From positions 496,001 to 560,000 of the forward strand of contig BGKB01000003.1 of NCBI GenBank assembly GCA_003116975.1: a stretch of 64,000 nt of DNA, read 5' to 3'. Positions 10,371 through 19,505 of the stretch are shown here, piece after piece; position 1 is the first letter of the stretch, and the number at the start of each line of letters is the position of its first letter. The notes below the pieces were generated by a model that was not told where the DNA came from, ran no database searches, and worked only from the letters and a program-made list of their open reading frames with translations. Both the position numbers and the translations under genes were made by a program. The DNA is from Aurantiochytrium sp. KH105. Its lineage: Eukaryota; Sar; Bigyra; Thraustochytrida; Thraustochytriidae.

Positions 10371-10416
10371 TTTGAAACATTGGGCAAATCAAATCAGTCA
10401 CAGAAAAACTGACGAT

Positions 10417-11427
10417 TCACTGTCGGTCTTCACGAGGGGCTGCATGAACAGTCTCGCACTCAATACAGAGGTTACCCTGCTCATTCAGAATCCTTGTATG
10501 CGCATGGAGAGAACCAGGCAAGGCAGCCTGCGGCGGGTCCTTGACCACCTGCGCGCGCACGTGGGCCTCGGCGGGCCGATGCGTTGGAATACCTGAAAGA
10601 AGATTCACCCTTACCATGGTGGGCGCACCTGCGGCCTCGCCGGAAAGAAACTCTGGACGTTTGCGTACCGCAAGCGCTGCGGCGTGCGCCCCAAGCATCG
10701 TCGCCGCTCCGCCATGAATCGAACCCACCGGGTTGCCGTGGCGAGCGTCGAGAGATACCAAGCCAGCCAAATCGACGGGGGCCTCGTCCTCCGGCCCAAA
10801 GTTATTTTCCTGCTCCTTGATCTTAAAGACCTCCTCAAAGGTCGAGGGCATGGTGAACTCGTGCTCGGGCTGACGATCGAGAACAAGGGATTCCCAGAGT
10901 TTCCTCGTGGTTTCCTGAAATGGTGGCCGGAAGGCAAGATCAAAAATTGCCCCCGAATGCATAAATTTGAGGTGACTTGCACTGATGAGCGGATCCCCGT
11001 CCTCGTCGCTGATGACAATGTCGAGGAACCCAATGGTCCGTCCCACCCTCTGCAGCCTCGTCTCGACCTTAATGCGTTCCCCTGCGCCAACATCGATGGG
11101 TCGCAAGGCACGGCCTTGCAGCTGGATGCTAAAGCCTGGCCTACAACGCTGGTCCCACATGCAGCAGCCGGCATAGGTGCTGATCTCGTCGAGAAGTGCG
11201 ACGGCTGCCTCAAGTCGCATCTTGCCATTCTCGCAGGTCCAGGCCGGGATCTCAGTCGACACGATGCTGTTCTTGGGGCCAAGGAACTCCATGCGCGTCG
11301 TGCCGCCGAGCTCCTCGGGGTGCAAACCAAGCAAGGACCCGAACTTGCCCGTGCGAGATCGCCGCGAAAATTTCCAAAACGCCAGCGCCAGCCTCTTCGA
11401 CGCCGCCGCGCCGCGCCACGTCGCCAT
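10417..11427 (-). CDS. Two-hotdog-domain thioesterase-like protein (acyl-CoA thioesterase family)
   Basis: 336 codons from ATG at 11427; an in-frame ATG at 11544 would add 39 residues. The start MATWRGAAASKRLAL followed by FWKFSRRSR is basic and amphipathic, as in a mitochondrial targeting peptide. Two hotdog-type segments can be seen. The first contains an AVALLDEISTYAG helix and a strand pattern ending FLDIVISDEDGDPLISAS. The second begins with GSIHGGAATMLGAH (His at about residue 238), the G-x-[IV]-H-G-G signature of PaaI/THEM-type acyl-CoA thioesterases, and ends with RILNEQGNLCIECETVH. The family hydrolyses acyl-CoA thioesters. The first half lacks the HGG motif, so probably only the second half has the usual active-site sequence. 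The substrate cannot be read from sequence. Confidence 0.7.
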   Translation of the reverse strand: MATWRGAAASKRLALAFWKFSRRSRTGKFGSLLGLHPEELGGTTRMEFLGPKNSIVSTEIPAWTCENGKMRLEAAVALLDEISTYAGCCMWDQRCRPGFSIQLQGRALRPIDVGAGERIKVETRLQRVGRTIGFLDIVISDEDGDPLISASHLKFMHSGAIFDLAFRPPFQETTRKLWESLVLDRQPEHEFTMPSTFEEVFKIKEQENNFGPEDEAPVDLAGLVSLDARHGNPVGSIHGGAATMLGAHAAALAVRKRPEFLSGEAAGAPTMVRVNLLSGIPTHRPAEAHVRAQVVKDPPQAALPGSLHAHTRILNEQGNLCIECETVHAAPREDRQ

Positions 11428-11782
11428 CGTCCTCTCTTGAAGCCCTCGCTTGCCTTTTTCGCGATCGAGCAATCGAGGTCTGCTCGCAGTTCGCGCCTCT
11501 GCTCCTCTTGTTGCTACTACATTGGCCCGCCCGAGTCTTGACATTGACGACGACAAACAGCGTCACTACCATTATCGTAGTCGTTAAGAGATGCCATATA
11601 GAAATCGCCAGGTGCTATTCGTACCGGACCCGAACGCTTGGCCCAGCCATGAAACCTGCTTGCAAATAGACGAGACCTCTATTCCTGTCAAGGTCCCTCA
11701 CATGAGTGGTGTGGCGCTGTCGAGCAGAGCAGGCGAGAGCGGAGCGAAGTGACGACGCTGCGCCTCTCGCAAAGCTTTCACG
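11428..11782. other. Short divergent intergenic region
   Basis: This spacer separates the minus-strand thioesterase-like gene from the plus-strand gene that starts at 11783. It probably carries both promoters. I see no TATA box, tRNA or repeat I would name. Confidence 0.4.
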
Positions 11783-13132
11783 ATGCAAGTTACGGGCGAC
11801 GGCGCTGGCGCGCTCGACGGGGTCGAGATCGACCCAGACCTGCTCTCGGAATGGAGGGCTGCAGGAGCTGCGACCACGAAAACGAGGACGACGGCGACGA
11901 CGCCACCGACGACGACGACAACTGCAACGGTAGAAGAGGAGTCTCAAGGGTACGAACAACATGAAAAACAGGAGGATGACAAATTCGCGCATCCCAAAGT
12001 GCGGCCAACAATCGGCGAGCGAGTAACGATGGTTATTACCACGAGCCCGAGTCCGGTGAACCCGCTCACCTTTTTCATTGAGGACGTCATCGGCTCGTAC
12101 CTGCAGCACGAGCCGGAAATGCGAGCTTGTCCTAAAATCATTGTTTGCGATGGTGTCAACATTCGCGCTAATCCGAACAAGGGCCACGAAAGGTTTAGGA
12201 TATGCAAGGTTTCGGCCTCGGCCGCTGCGAAATATGAAGAGTACGTGTCTGCGCTGGAAGGGCTCGCTGCAGACCCAGAGCATGATCTCTATGGTGCCAT
12301 CATATTACGCATGGAACGTCGCAAGGGATTTGCGCTTGCGCTCAAAGAGGGCATCAAGAGGGTTCACACCCCATACGTGTTTGTTGTCCAGCATGACCGT
12401 CTTGCGCGCAAGCCTTTTTTCATGCAAAACATGGTCGACGCCTTGGACTCGTACCCCTTTCGCCTCGTCAATTATATTTGTCTCGGAACGAGTAATACGT
12501 ACAAGTTCCCAGCGCATGCCGTGCAGCGCAATCGGATCGATGTTCGTGACTACGCACGGCGGATTCCAGGCACCAACGCAAGCATCGTGCCGCTCATCTT
12601 TTGGTTTGACACGACACATATATGCCGCACCTCATTCTATCTTGACTTTGGGCTGCAACGGCAGGTGCGCACGATCACCCCATTCCACTCGTGGCAGTGG
12701 AAAACGGGCGACTTTGTCGAGGACAAGCTGGGCCAACTCCTCATTAAGCGCGTCAAGGATCGTGGCACAATGCCCGAGTTCCATCGTTTCGGAACATTTA
12801 TGCTCGTCTTTGATGACGACGGTTCGCTCGTGTACCCTGGGTCACGCTGCAGCAAGTATGGCATTACAGAATACGTGGAAACAACCTGGATTGAGCGCCC
12901 AAAACATCTACGCGCGCGGCACATCGTTGTGGCCCACATTAACCAGCGACGCGTACAAAGTGTCATGAAGATTTACAGAGATTCAATGCCCGCGGAGACA
13001 GCCTCGCACGATGCCCTGCAGCAAAGTTATGCGGAAGAGCGCAAGCGTCACGAGCTCATGCGTCAGGCAGCCGCAAAGCTTACCGAGGGTAGCGATGGCA
13101 GTGATAATGACGACGACGACGATGACAAGTAA
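11783..13132 (+). CDS. Putative glycosyltransferase-like (GT-A-like) protein
   Basis: 449 codons from ATG at 11783. The N terminus has a Thr-rich low-complexity tract at residues about 30-50. The core, residues about 75-400, starts with strand-like ERVTMVITTSPSPVNP. It continues with KIIVCDGVNIRAN, GFALALKEGIKRVHTPYVFVVQHDR and FWFDTTHICRTSFYL. An acidic DFVEDKLGQ motif and HIVVAHINQRR follow. The order (nucleotide-binding-like strand, long helix, a [V]QHD-type acidic motif where GT-A enzymes have DxD, then an ED pair) fits GT2-like glycosyltransferases. I could not match it to a named family. There is no signal peptide or membrane segment, so action in the cytosol is possible. The C terminus is Asp-rich (SDNDDDDDDK). 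It converges on QCR7 across a 719-bp spacer. Confidence 0.55.
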   Translation: MQVTGDGAGALDGVEIDPDLLSEWRAAGAATTKTRTTATTPPTTTTTATVEEESQGYEQHEKQEDDKFAHPKVRPTIGERVTMVITTSPSPVNPLTFFIEDVIGSYLQHEPEMRACPKIIVCDGVNIRANPNKGHERFRICKVSASAAAKYEEYVSALEGLAADPEHDLYGAIILRMERRKGFALALKEGIKRVHTPYVFVVQHDRLARKPFFMQNMVDALDSYPFRLVNYICLGTSNTYKFPAHAVQRNRIDVRDYARRIPGTNASIVPLIFWFDTTHICRTSFYLDFGLQRQVRTITPFHSWQWKTGDFVEDKLGQLLIKRVKDRGTMPEFHRFGTFMLVFDDDGSLVYPGSRCSKYGITEYVETTWIERPKHLRARHIVVAHINQRRVQSVMKIYRDSMPAETASHDALQQSYAEERKRHELMRQAAAKLTEGSDGSDNDDDDDDK

Positions 13133-13742
13133 CAACCAGAAAAAGGAAAAGGAGGAGGAGGAGGAGGAGGAGGAGAAGGAACCTATTGCCACAATTAAGT
13201 TAACGCATGGCCACCGCTTGGGTCTGATCTCTCGCCAGGCCTCGTCCTGTTTAGCTCGGGTAGGCCTACGCTGTGAATAACCTTTATTTATTTATTGTTC
13301 TTGAAGTGGTGAGTAGGTGTAGTCTGAAACGAGAAGCAATTTGATTTCTTTGGGCACAGGACAAATGATGTGTTTATTTTTGCCTCTAAAAAGAACGTGT
13401 AGAGCGTTGAAGACGCGGCAAGTAGCCGCCGCCAAAGAAAGTAGAGCGTCGATCAGCTAAAGCTCGTCGACGTCACAAATGACGTGCTCCTGCCAGGACT
13501 TGCCAACTCCCCATTCGTCTTGGATGGTAGCTGCAGCCAAAGAAGTGGTAAAAGCATGGTGTGGGTGGCTGGGCTTTTTTTTTTGCTTTTTCTTTGCTAG
13601 CAAGCTGGGGCCATAAAGCCCGCGCTGACTAACTTTTGGTTCGCTCGCATGTTCATCAACTGATCATTCTAATGGCCACACGATATCATCAAAAAGTCGA
13701 TTTGGTCGATGTACCACAGCCGAAAGAGACGCGCTCGCGAAA

Positions 13743-13787
<45 letters not shown>

Positions 13788-13851
13788 GGATAAAGAGGTG
13801 AAGAGGTGGTTTCGGTCAGAAACAGAACGGGGCAGCCGATGCAGGGCAATT
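13133..13851. other. Convergent intergenic region with GGA and GA repeats
   Basis: This lies between the 3' ends of two convergent genes. It contains a (GGA)n run at 13151-13178, an AT-rich stretch near 13276-13300, a T-run at 13575-13584 and the GA repeat annotated at 13745. No open frame of coding quality is present apart from the antisense shadow of QCR7. Confidence 0.5.
13745..13782. repeat. (GA)n dinucleotide repeat
   Basis: A pure GA run of about 37 nt, some 70 nt downstream of the QCR7 stop codon as the gene is transcribed. Confidence 0.9.
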
Positions 13852-14163
13852 TTACTTGAGCAGCTGGCGCTCCACGCGAAGCTTGCGGAATTCCTCCATG
13901 AGGGGCGCAAGGTAGAACTTGCCAGGCTCCTGGACAGCCTGGATCTCCTTGGGGAGCTCCTCGTGCTTGAAGTTGAGGTCGATCGCCCGGGTGATGCGGC
14001 GCTGGCGGGCGACCTTCTCCGCCGCAGGAAGGTACTGGATTGCCTTCTGCACGTCGGCGTTCTCGGCAATGATGATGTCCTCGTACCGGAGACCGTGCTT
14101 GCGCAGGGCGCCGTTCACGTTGTTCTGGTACATGCGCGCGATGGTGCGGATAATGGCCGACAT
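13852..14163 (-). CDS. QCR7: Cytochrome bc1 complex subunit 7 (14-kDa, QCR7/UQCRB)
   Basis: 103 codons from ATG at 14163, close to the family's usual 100-125. It is a small nuclear-encoded subunit of mitochondrial complex III. It packs on the matrix side against cytochrome b and is needed for assembly. The family pattern is clear: an N-terminal helix, then GLRYEDIIIAENADVQKAI, the conserved ARQRRITRAIDLNFKHEELP block, and PLMEEFRKLRVER near the C terminus. There is no cleavable transit peptide, as is usual for this subunit. It is a single exon. Confidence 0.9.
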   Translation of the reverse strand: MSAIIRTIARMYQNNVNGALRKHGLRYEDIIIAENADVQKAIQYLPAAEKVARQRRITRAIDLNFKHEELPKEIQAVQEPGKFYLAPLMEEFRKLRVERQLLK

Positions 14164-15635
14164 GGTGCTAGCGTAGATGTTGACGAGGCTTCGGCAAACT
14201 TCTGTTGTAGGTGATCATGCAAAACGCGCATCGTGGTCAGTTTTTCCCCCGTCCTCTCATGTCATTCATTCGCTCACATCAATCTTTCTCTAGCTCTTGT
14301 GCTCCCCCCTCCTTCATCCCTGTTGAAAAAAAAAAAAGCAGACACACGATCAACCTCTTGCGGCGCCGCGCCAGGTTCGCCCTCTCGCACCTCCTCGCGG
14401 CCCGCCCGCCCGCTCCTCGTCCGCGTCGCCCGCCAGCGGCCGTCCGTGGCCGTCTTGGCGGGCCTCCTCGTCATCATCATCATCCACATCCTCGGCATCC
14501 TCACGCTGCTGCGCTGCGCCCGCGCGCGAAGCAGCGGCGGCGCGGGCGCGCGACGCGACGCGCCGCGCCCTGGGCGCCCTCCGCGCGCGCGCGCGCCCGC
14601 GCGCCCGCTCGCTCACTCACCTGCAGGCCCGGACGATCGACGAAGGTCCTTTGCTCGGGCGCCTTTCTTTCCCCGCGTCTCTCTCTCTCTCCCTCCCTCT
14701 CTCTGTGTGTGGCTGCAGCGCCGCCACTAACTAACGCACGCTCCGCAGAGAGAGACGCAGAGAGAGAGGCCGGGAGAGGGAGGGAGCACCGCACTTGCAG
14801 CGCGGATAGCCCACTTGCGGGCCGCGCGCGGCCCACTTGCGCGCCCCGCGCGCAAGTCGAGCTCCGCGCCGCTGCAGCGGCCACCGCGCCTCGCGCCAGT
14901 GCGCTGCTGGGTGGGGGGACAGGGGTGGGTCCACCCTGCAGCGGGAACGGGAACGGGAAGGGGAAGGGGGTGTGTGAGCGAGGCTGGGGGGAAGGGGAGG
15001 TCGCGAGGCTTTGACGACTTCCTCTTCGCACGAGTCGGGGCGGCGAAGAGAGATGGGAAAGGATGGCGGAACGATGGGCGTGGGTAGAAAGCAGCTGTGT
15101 AGGTGTGATGATTTGGGAATGGGAGAATGGTCTTGTAATTGTCTTCTTTTGGATGAATGCTGTCCCTAAATCTGAAGAACTTCAATGCAAGTATTGCGCA
15201 TGTATACTAGGCCTACTACTGAGGTTGCTCGAAGGAATCTAAAATGTGCATCATCACTACGCTGATGCAGCGCTGCCTGAACCACCCAAGCACCAGCACA
15301 AGTAGTATCAAGATGTCTACAGTTTTTCCCAATACTTGTATACTAGTAGTAACCTAGAATTTGGCTATGTGAGGAGCGAAACCGCCGACCCAATGACCTT
15401 GCTCGCTTGCTCGCTTGCTCGCTTTCTTGCTCGCTCGCTCGTCGTCAGCTTCCTGCCTGGCTTGCTTGCTAACGAACAGACGGCCAGACGGGCTAGCTCC
15501 AGACCGACAAGCCCGAACACGTTCGTCGCTACTCTGCACCGCGCGGACGAACGAGGTTTCCCTTCCCGCTTGCGATCGGAAGACGCCTTCTAGCCGACGG
15601 CACGTGCGAACTCCAAGGCAAGGCAGGGCAAAACA
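14164..15635. other. Intergenic, simple-sequence rich, no gene seen
   Basis: A 1.5-kb divergent spacer between QCR7 (-) and the P-type ATPase-derived gene (+). It holds an A-run at 14326-14337, CT-rich tracts (14680-14705), GC-rich low-complexity DNA and GCTC/TTGC repeats near 15400-15450. The 267- and 176-codon frames inside it are Arg/Ala/Ser-rich, contradict one another on the two strands and have no domain. Confidence 0.5.
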
Positions 15636-16619
15636 ATGCTCCTTCAGCAGCAGCAGCAGCTGCAGCAGCAGCAGCAGCAGCAGCAGCAGGGCGGCGAAAG
15701 CCCCGTTGTGTACGGCCGCAAGCCCGTCCGAGCCGTGCCGGTGTTGCGCAGACGCGTGGGGCGTGGTGCCACGCATAACTCTGACGGCCTCAGCGGCGCA
15801 CGCGTCGTTCCGAAGGACTACCGCGGCGGCAGCAAAGAGACACGCGAAGCGTGCAAGTGCCAGCACTGCTGCGACGTGTCGCAGCGCGACAAAGAGGTAG
15901 CCGCCACCGACGCCGCGGCAGCGACCGGCTTCGAAGTCGAAGCTTTTCCAGACGGCATGGCACTTGCACGCGTACTCAATGATGAGGTCGCCAAGCAACT
16001 CGACAGCGCTTTCTTCGGCGCCGACTGGCACTACGCCTCGCTTGAGGACCTCGAGGATCGCTTTCAAACAAATCTTCAGCGTGGCATGAGCATGAACGTA
16101 GCCAACGACAAAATTGAGTCTACCGGCCCCAACCTCATCCCCTCGCCGCAGCCCTGCCCATCGTGGTTGTGCTGCCTGCTTCCATGGCTCCGCAACACGC
16201 CGGCTATGCAGGCCTACCGACGCTGCATTGCCGATACGGCCCAGGTCATGCGAGATGGCCGCTGCATTTGCATCGACCCGACCTCTCTCGTGCAAGGCGA
16301 CATTGTTTACATTGAGGAAAATGAGATTGTCCCTGCCGACTGCCGCATCCTCAGCTGCAGCGAAGACCTCAGTCTCTGTGCATTCGAGATTGAAGATGTA
16401 GTTCTCAACGGAGCAGCAACGCTCGGCAACCCTCGCGACTCTTTTCTCGAGTCGCGCAATGTCCTTTACGCCGGAAGCCGACTCGTGTCGGGTCATGCGC
16501 GCGCCATTGTTATCCACACGGGACGCGAGACTGTCATGGGGACGCTCATCAAGCGTGGCTTTTGGCCAGTCGACGCGCACGCTCGATCGGGTGATGAACT
16601 TCCGTTGTTGCCCTTGTGA
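15636..16619 (+). CDS. Truncated P-type ATPase-derived protein (actuator-like, no membrane or catalytic domains)
   Basis: 327 codons from ATG at 15636; starts with a poly-Gln tract. After a Cys-containing linker (CKCQHCC), residues about 115-170 match the cation-ATPase N-terminal region (DWHYASLEDLEDRF, then TNLQRGMS, then TGPNLIPSP). Residues about 203-305 match the actuator domain of P2-type pumps: VMRDGRCICIDPTSLVQGDIVYI, VPADCRIL, then ARAIVIHTGRETVMG. Normal pumps have about 1000 residues. Here the TM1-TM2 hairpin expected between GPN and the actuator is reduced to a short PSWLCCLLPWL. The catalytic TGES loop reads NGAA. The phosphorylation (DKTGT) and nucleotide-binding domains are absent. 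The gene ends 20 residues after TVMG and meets a convergent gene 248 bp on. It cannot pump ions. Either it is a repurposed soluble domain or a decaying gene; the intact frame favours the former. Confidence 0.75.
   Translation: MLLQQQQQLQQQQQQQQQGGESPVVYGRKPVRAVPVLRRRVGRGATHNSDGLSGARVVPKDYRGGSKETREACKCQHCCDVSQRDKEVAATDAAAATGFEVEAFPDGMALARVLNDEVAKQLDSAFFGADWHYASLEDLEDRFQTNLQRGMSMNVANDKIESTGPNLIPSPQPCPSWLCCLLPWLRNTPAMQAYRRCIADTAQVMRDGRCICIDPTSLVQGDIVYIEENEIVPADCRILSCSEDLSLCAFEIEDVVLNGAATLGNPRDSFLESRNVLYAGSRLVSGHARAIVIHTGRETVMGTLIKRGFWPVDAHARSGDELPLLPL
15645..15690. repeat. CAG microsatellite coding poly-Gln
   Basis: CAG run with one CTG interruption, immediately after the start codon of the P-type ATPase-derived gene. 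Confidence 0.9.
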
Positions 16620-16867
16620 TGGGCAGCGTCGGCCTGCGTCTGTTCAACCTCTTTCTCCTGCCCCCTTCCACCCCCCAAAAATCAAATGTATTTAGCAAGT
16701 CACCACCATAAAGATGAAAATATACGAATCTCCGTTTTTAATTATTCCTGGTCTTTCTGCTGATTCTCGACTTTGTACGCAGCGAAAACGTAATATTTCA
16801 TTGTGCAACTTTCTTTGATCTTGTCGTCAAACCCACCATGTCGGCTTCATCCATTGCTCGACCCACC

Positions 16868-18949
16868 TCAAAGCATGCCAGACTGGCCTGGCACGCAGTC
16901 CGGACAAGTATAAAACTCGACAGTCTGCGGAAAGCGCTGCGGAAGTTGAAGACACCTGAGATGAAACCATCTTCCACAGGTGTCGCAACAAATTTCGCCC
17001 CCGCGATTTGATTCTTCCACCAAGGTCTCGCACATGGCACACACAGAAGCTGCAAGACGCCGGGACAGAACAGGAAAACGAAAGTCTCCACCGTCAACAT
17101 GCCCCGGTTCAATGACGACACGGCAGCGACGCGGACGGCTCCGATACGATCGCGGATTTAACGCAGTCTCGTGCGCATCGAGCCATTCCGATGCTGTCTT
17201 GGAAAGCTCGCGCTGGGCTGCGATCTGTTCTACAAATTGCCCGGGCTTGGTAAGCGGGTAAAACGCAACTTCTTCCTCGAGACCAAGCTCATCGGCACGC
17301 GCACAGCACTTTTCAAGCCGGGCCAACAACTCTGTCTCTTTCTCAAGCGCAACGCGCATCTCTCTATCCTTTGCAAAGGTGGAGTCCAGAAAGCTATGGG
17401 CTCGCGTGAATAGCCGCACATGAGTTAAATCCACCTCGGGTGGCGCATCTTCCGGAGCATGTTGGCCCGCGGTGTACCACCGCCGCCACGCCTCTGTTGG
17501 CTCAACACAATGTCGAAGAACCCCAAGCGCATCTCGCAAGACAGCAGCCGCGTCATCGCTGTTGAACTGGTAAGAGCCGCAGTCTGCGCCAAAAATGAGC
17601 TGTGTCGCGCGAGGACGAGGTAGTCCACTTGACATCGTTGATGCAAGGGCCTCAAGCTCCCCGTCAGTCTCGACACCATTTCCTCCAGAAGCTGCAAGGT
17701 CTTCAAGCGCAACACCTGAAGAACCAGCGCGGGTTTCTTCCCCACCCGCACTCGGCGAGGAAACGACGGGTTCCACGTCTTCCAGCGCAAGTTCACACGT
17801 CGGAGGCACATTGAAGAGCTTGCGAAGAATGAACCGGATCGATGACGACAAAATCTCGCCAAGAGGTTCCTCCACTGCGGCGCATGGTTTATCATTGGCA
17901 ATTTCTAGGATCGCCTTGCGCACGACTTGCTCAGCGGGTGTCCGATATCTTGACGATGCACCGCTCGCTGAGGCAGGCAAGTTTGGAGATGTTAACGATG
18001 ATGAAGGTGGAGATGGATTGGTTGATGATTCGGCCTGTGGCGCCGCAGTGGTTCCGCCTTCAGCATCGGGTCCTGGAACCCCGGTCGTCGATGAGGATGA
18101 GGGTGATGCTTGCGAAAATTTGCTTTTGGCGTCATTGGCCTTTACAGTTGAAACGTCTCCAGCGTTTTCAGATGCTCTCTTTGTAAGTTCAGTCCGGATA
18201 GCGCTGGCTGTATTCCCAGCAGGGGCAAGAAGAGCCCCGCGAAGCGCGTCAGCCAGAGCAGGCTTGGCTCGAAATCCTTTGCGAAGACTTTCGGCTACGT
18301 CCCGTGCCTTTGCGAGGCTCTCGAGGGCCCCGAACCAAGGGTCCTCGGACCCTTCGATGCCAATGTTGGGCGTTGTGAGCGGTAGAAGCGTTGAAGTCGC
18401 AAACCTGACGCGTCGCGAACGTTCTTCACCCATCTCGTCTGCAGCTGCGGACACAACGTTGTCTATCAATTGCTCTGCTTTGCAGAATTTATCAGCCTCC
18501 ACGAGAGCGTCGCAGAACCGATCAAGCTCTTTGCGCAAGGCAATTTCCTCCTCTGCAGCTGGATTTGATGTCGACGCCTCCGCCTTGGCAAGGCATGCCC
18601 GCGCGACAGCTTTTACGTGTGCGGTCGCGTCAATGAAATCTTCCTTTGCGGCTGGGACGGATGCTTTGGGCAACGGTGTATCTCCTCGTACAGCCTTGTC
18701 GACCTTTGGTGGTACTGCTTCGTCTGATTCGTCGTGCTTTTGTTCATGTGCTTCATTTATGACAGCATTGATGGAAGCTGGCCCGGATTTTGATGATGCC
18801 GCCACATCTTTGCTTTTGCTCTCCTCGTTTTGTGCATGCGCAATGTTGACCTCGGCGTTCTCCGGGGCCGCCTTGGACGCCTGCTTCCGAGGTCTTTTAC
18901 GGGGCCCTGACCCGGCCGCAGACGAAGGACTCGCCGTGCGTCCCCGCGA

Positions 18950-18980
<31 letters not shown>

Positions 18981-19153
18981 GTCCCCGCTCGCACTTCTGG
19001 GTCCGGGTCCGGGTCCGCGCCCACTGCAGCCGCCGCGCGCCGCTTCTCGCGCTGCGGCGGCGGCGCCCTCGCGGCGGCGGGCTTGGCCGCGGCGTCCGCG
19101 GCCGCCTTCTTCGCAGCGGCCTTCGCGGCGTCGCGCGGCTGCACGCGCGGCAT
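16868..19153 (-). CDS. PHD-finger protein
   Basis: 761 codons from ATG at 19153 (MPRVQPRDAAKAAAKK). The frame is open upstream, but only through a GGAAT repeat and without an ATG. The N terminus is Ala/Lys-rich and basic with NLS-like clusters (GPRKRPRKQASK). The middle is Ser/Ala/Glu-rich and probably disordered, with helical segments. Residues about 707-757 form a C4HC3 PHD zinc finger: CAMC, then ICCDTCGRWFHLRC, then YTCPDC. PHD fingers usually read histone tails, so a chromatin role is likely. The finger is only about five residues from the C terminus, so it is the last module. The gene diverges from the acidic unknown gene at 19506, with 352 bp between start codons. Confidence 0.8.
18955..18983. 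repeat. (CGT)n run coding poly-Thr in PHD gene
   Basis: On the minus strand this is ACG repeated nine times, directly followed by an ATG codon in frame (at 18955). The divergent neighbour gene has the same arrangement at 19860-19892. Confidence 0.85.
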
Positions 19154-19210
19154 GGAATGGAATGGAATGGAATGGGCTGGAATGGAATGGAATGGGCTGG
19201 GCTGGGATGC
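19151..19210. repeat. GGAAT pentamer array at PHD gene start
   Basis: GGAAT units interrupted by GGGCT units in two similar blocks. The array ends at the presumed start codon of the PHD gene, so on that strand it is a CATTC array forming the last 55-60 nt of the leader. Confidence 0.9.
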
Positions 19211-19505
19211 GCCTCGCGCCCGCAAAGAAATGCCGCGCCGCCCGCGCGATGTTCGTCCTCGGCTCCGCGCGCTCGGCGGCCCCGCGGCGCGGGGTCCTCG
19301 CGCGTGGGCGCGAGGTCGCTCGCTCGCTCGCTCGCTCGAGGTGGTTAGGTAGTTGGCGGGCCGTGGTTGGGCGTCTGCCGGGGCTGTTTTCCCGAGTTTT
19401 TTCCGGGTGTTTCCGAGGGTCCGTTTCTGCTTTTTTGGAGTTTTTTCCCGCCGTGTCCGTGTTCACAATGTCAGGACGATCGTGCGCGAGGATCTCGTCG
19501 CCGAC
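19154..19505. other. Divergent promoter region between PHD gene and acidic gene
   Basis: A 352-bp region between two divergent start codons. It carries the GGAAT array at one end, a GCTC repeat at 19320-19340 and a T-rich stretch at 19385-19450. It is the only room for both promoters. Confidence 0.45.

Larger units (their letters stand above)
3538..10416. other. 6.9-kb gene-poor, microsatellite-rich block
   Basis: I find no convincing gene here. The long open frames (for example 3703-5115 and 3921-5147 on plus) translate simple repeats into runs such as LAWLGLAWLG. They lack domains and overlap one another in different frames. Instead there is a succession of short tandem repeats, each listed separately: CTTGG, TTTTTCTCTG, TCCTGG, AAAC, GATC, AGCC, TC, GACGA, GAAA, CG and a 15-bp unit. 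The rest of the window averages about one gene per 3 kb, so this block stands out. It may be regulatory or non-coding transcribed DNA, or a replication or centromere-related segment. The sequence alone does not decide. Confidence 0.7.

Noticed and set aside
4321..10375. Tandem repeats considered as a CRISPR-like array
   Set aside because: Units are short, contiguous and lack unique spacers. They are eukaryotic microsatellites, not CRISPR.
14211..15014. 267-codon plus-strand frame
   Set aside because: Pro/Arg/Ala low complexity from GC-rich simple sequence; opposing minus frames are just as long.
15354..16580. 408-codon minus-strand frame
   Set aside because: Shadow of the P-type ATPase-derived gene; only the plus strand shows a protein family.
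17595..19352. 585-codon plus-strand frame
   Set aside because: Antisense shadow of the PHD-finger gene; Ser/Ala-rich without domains.
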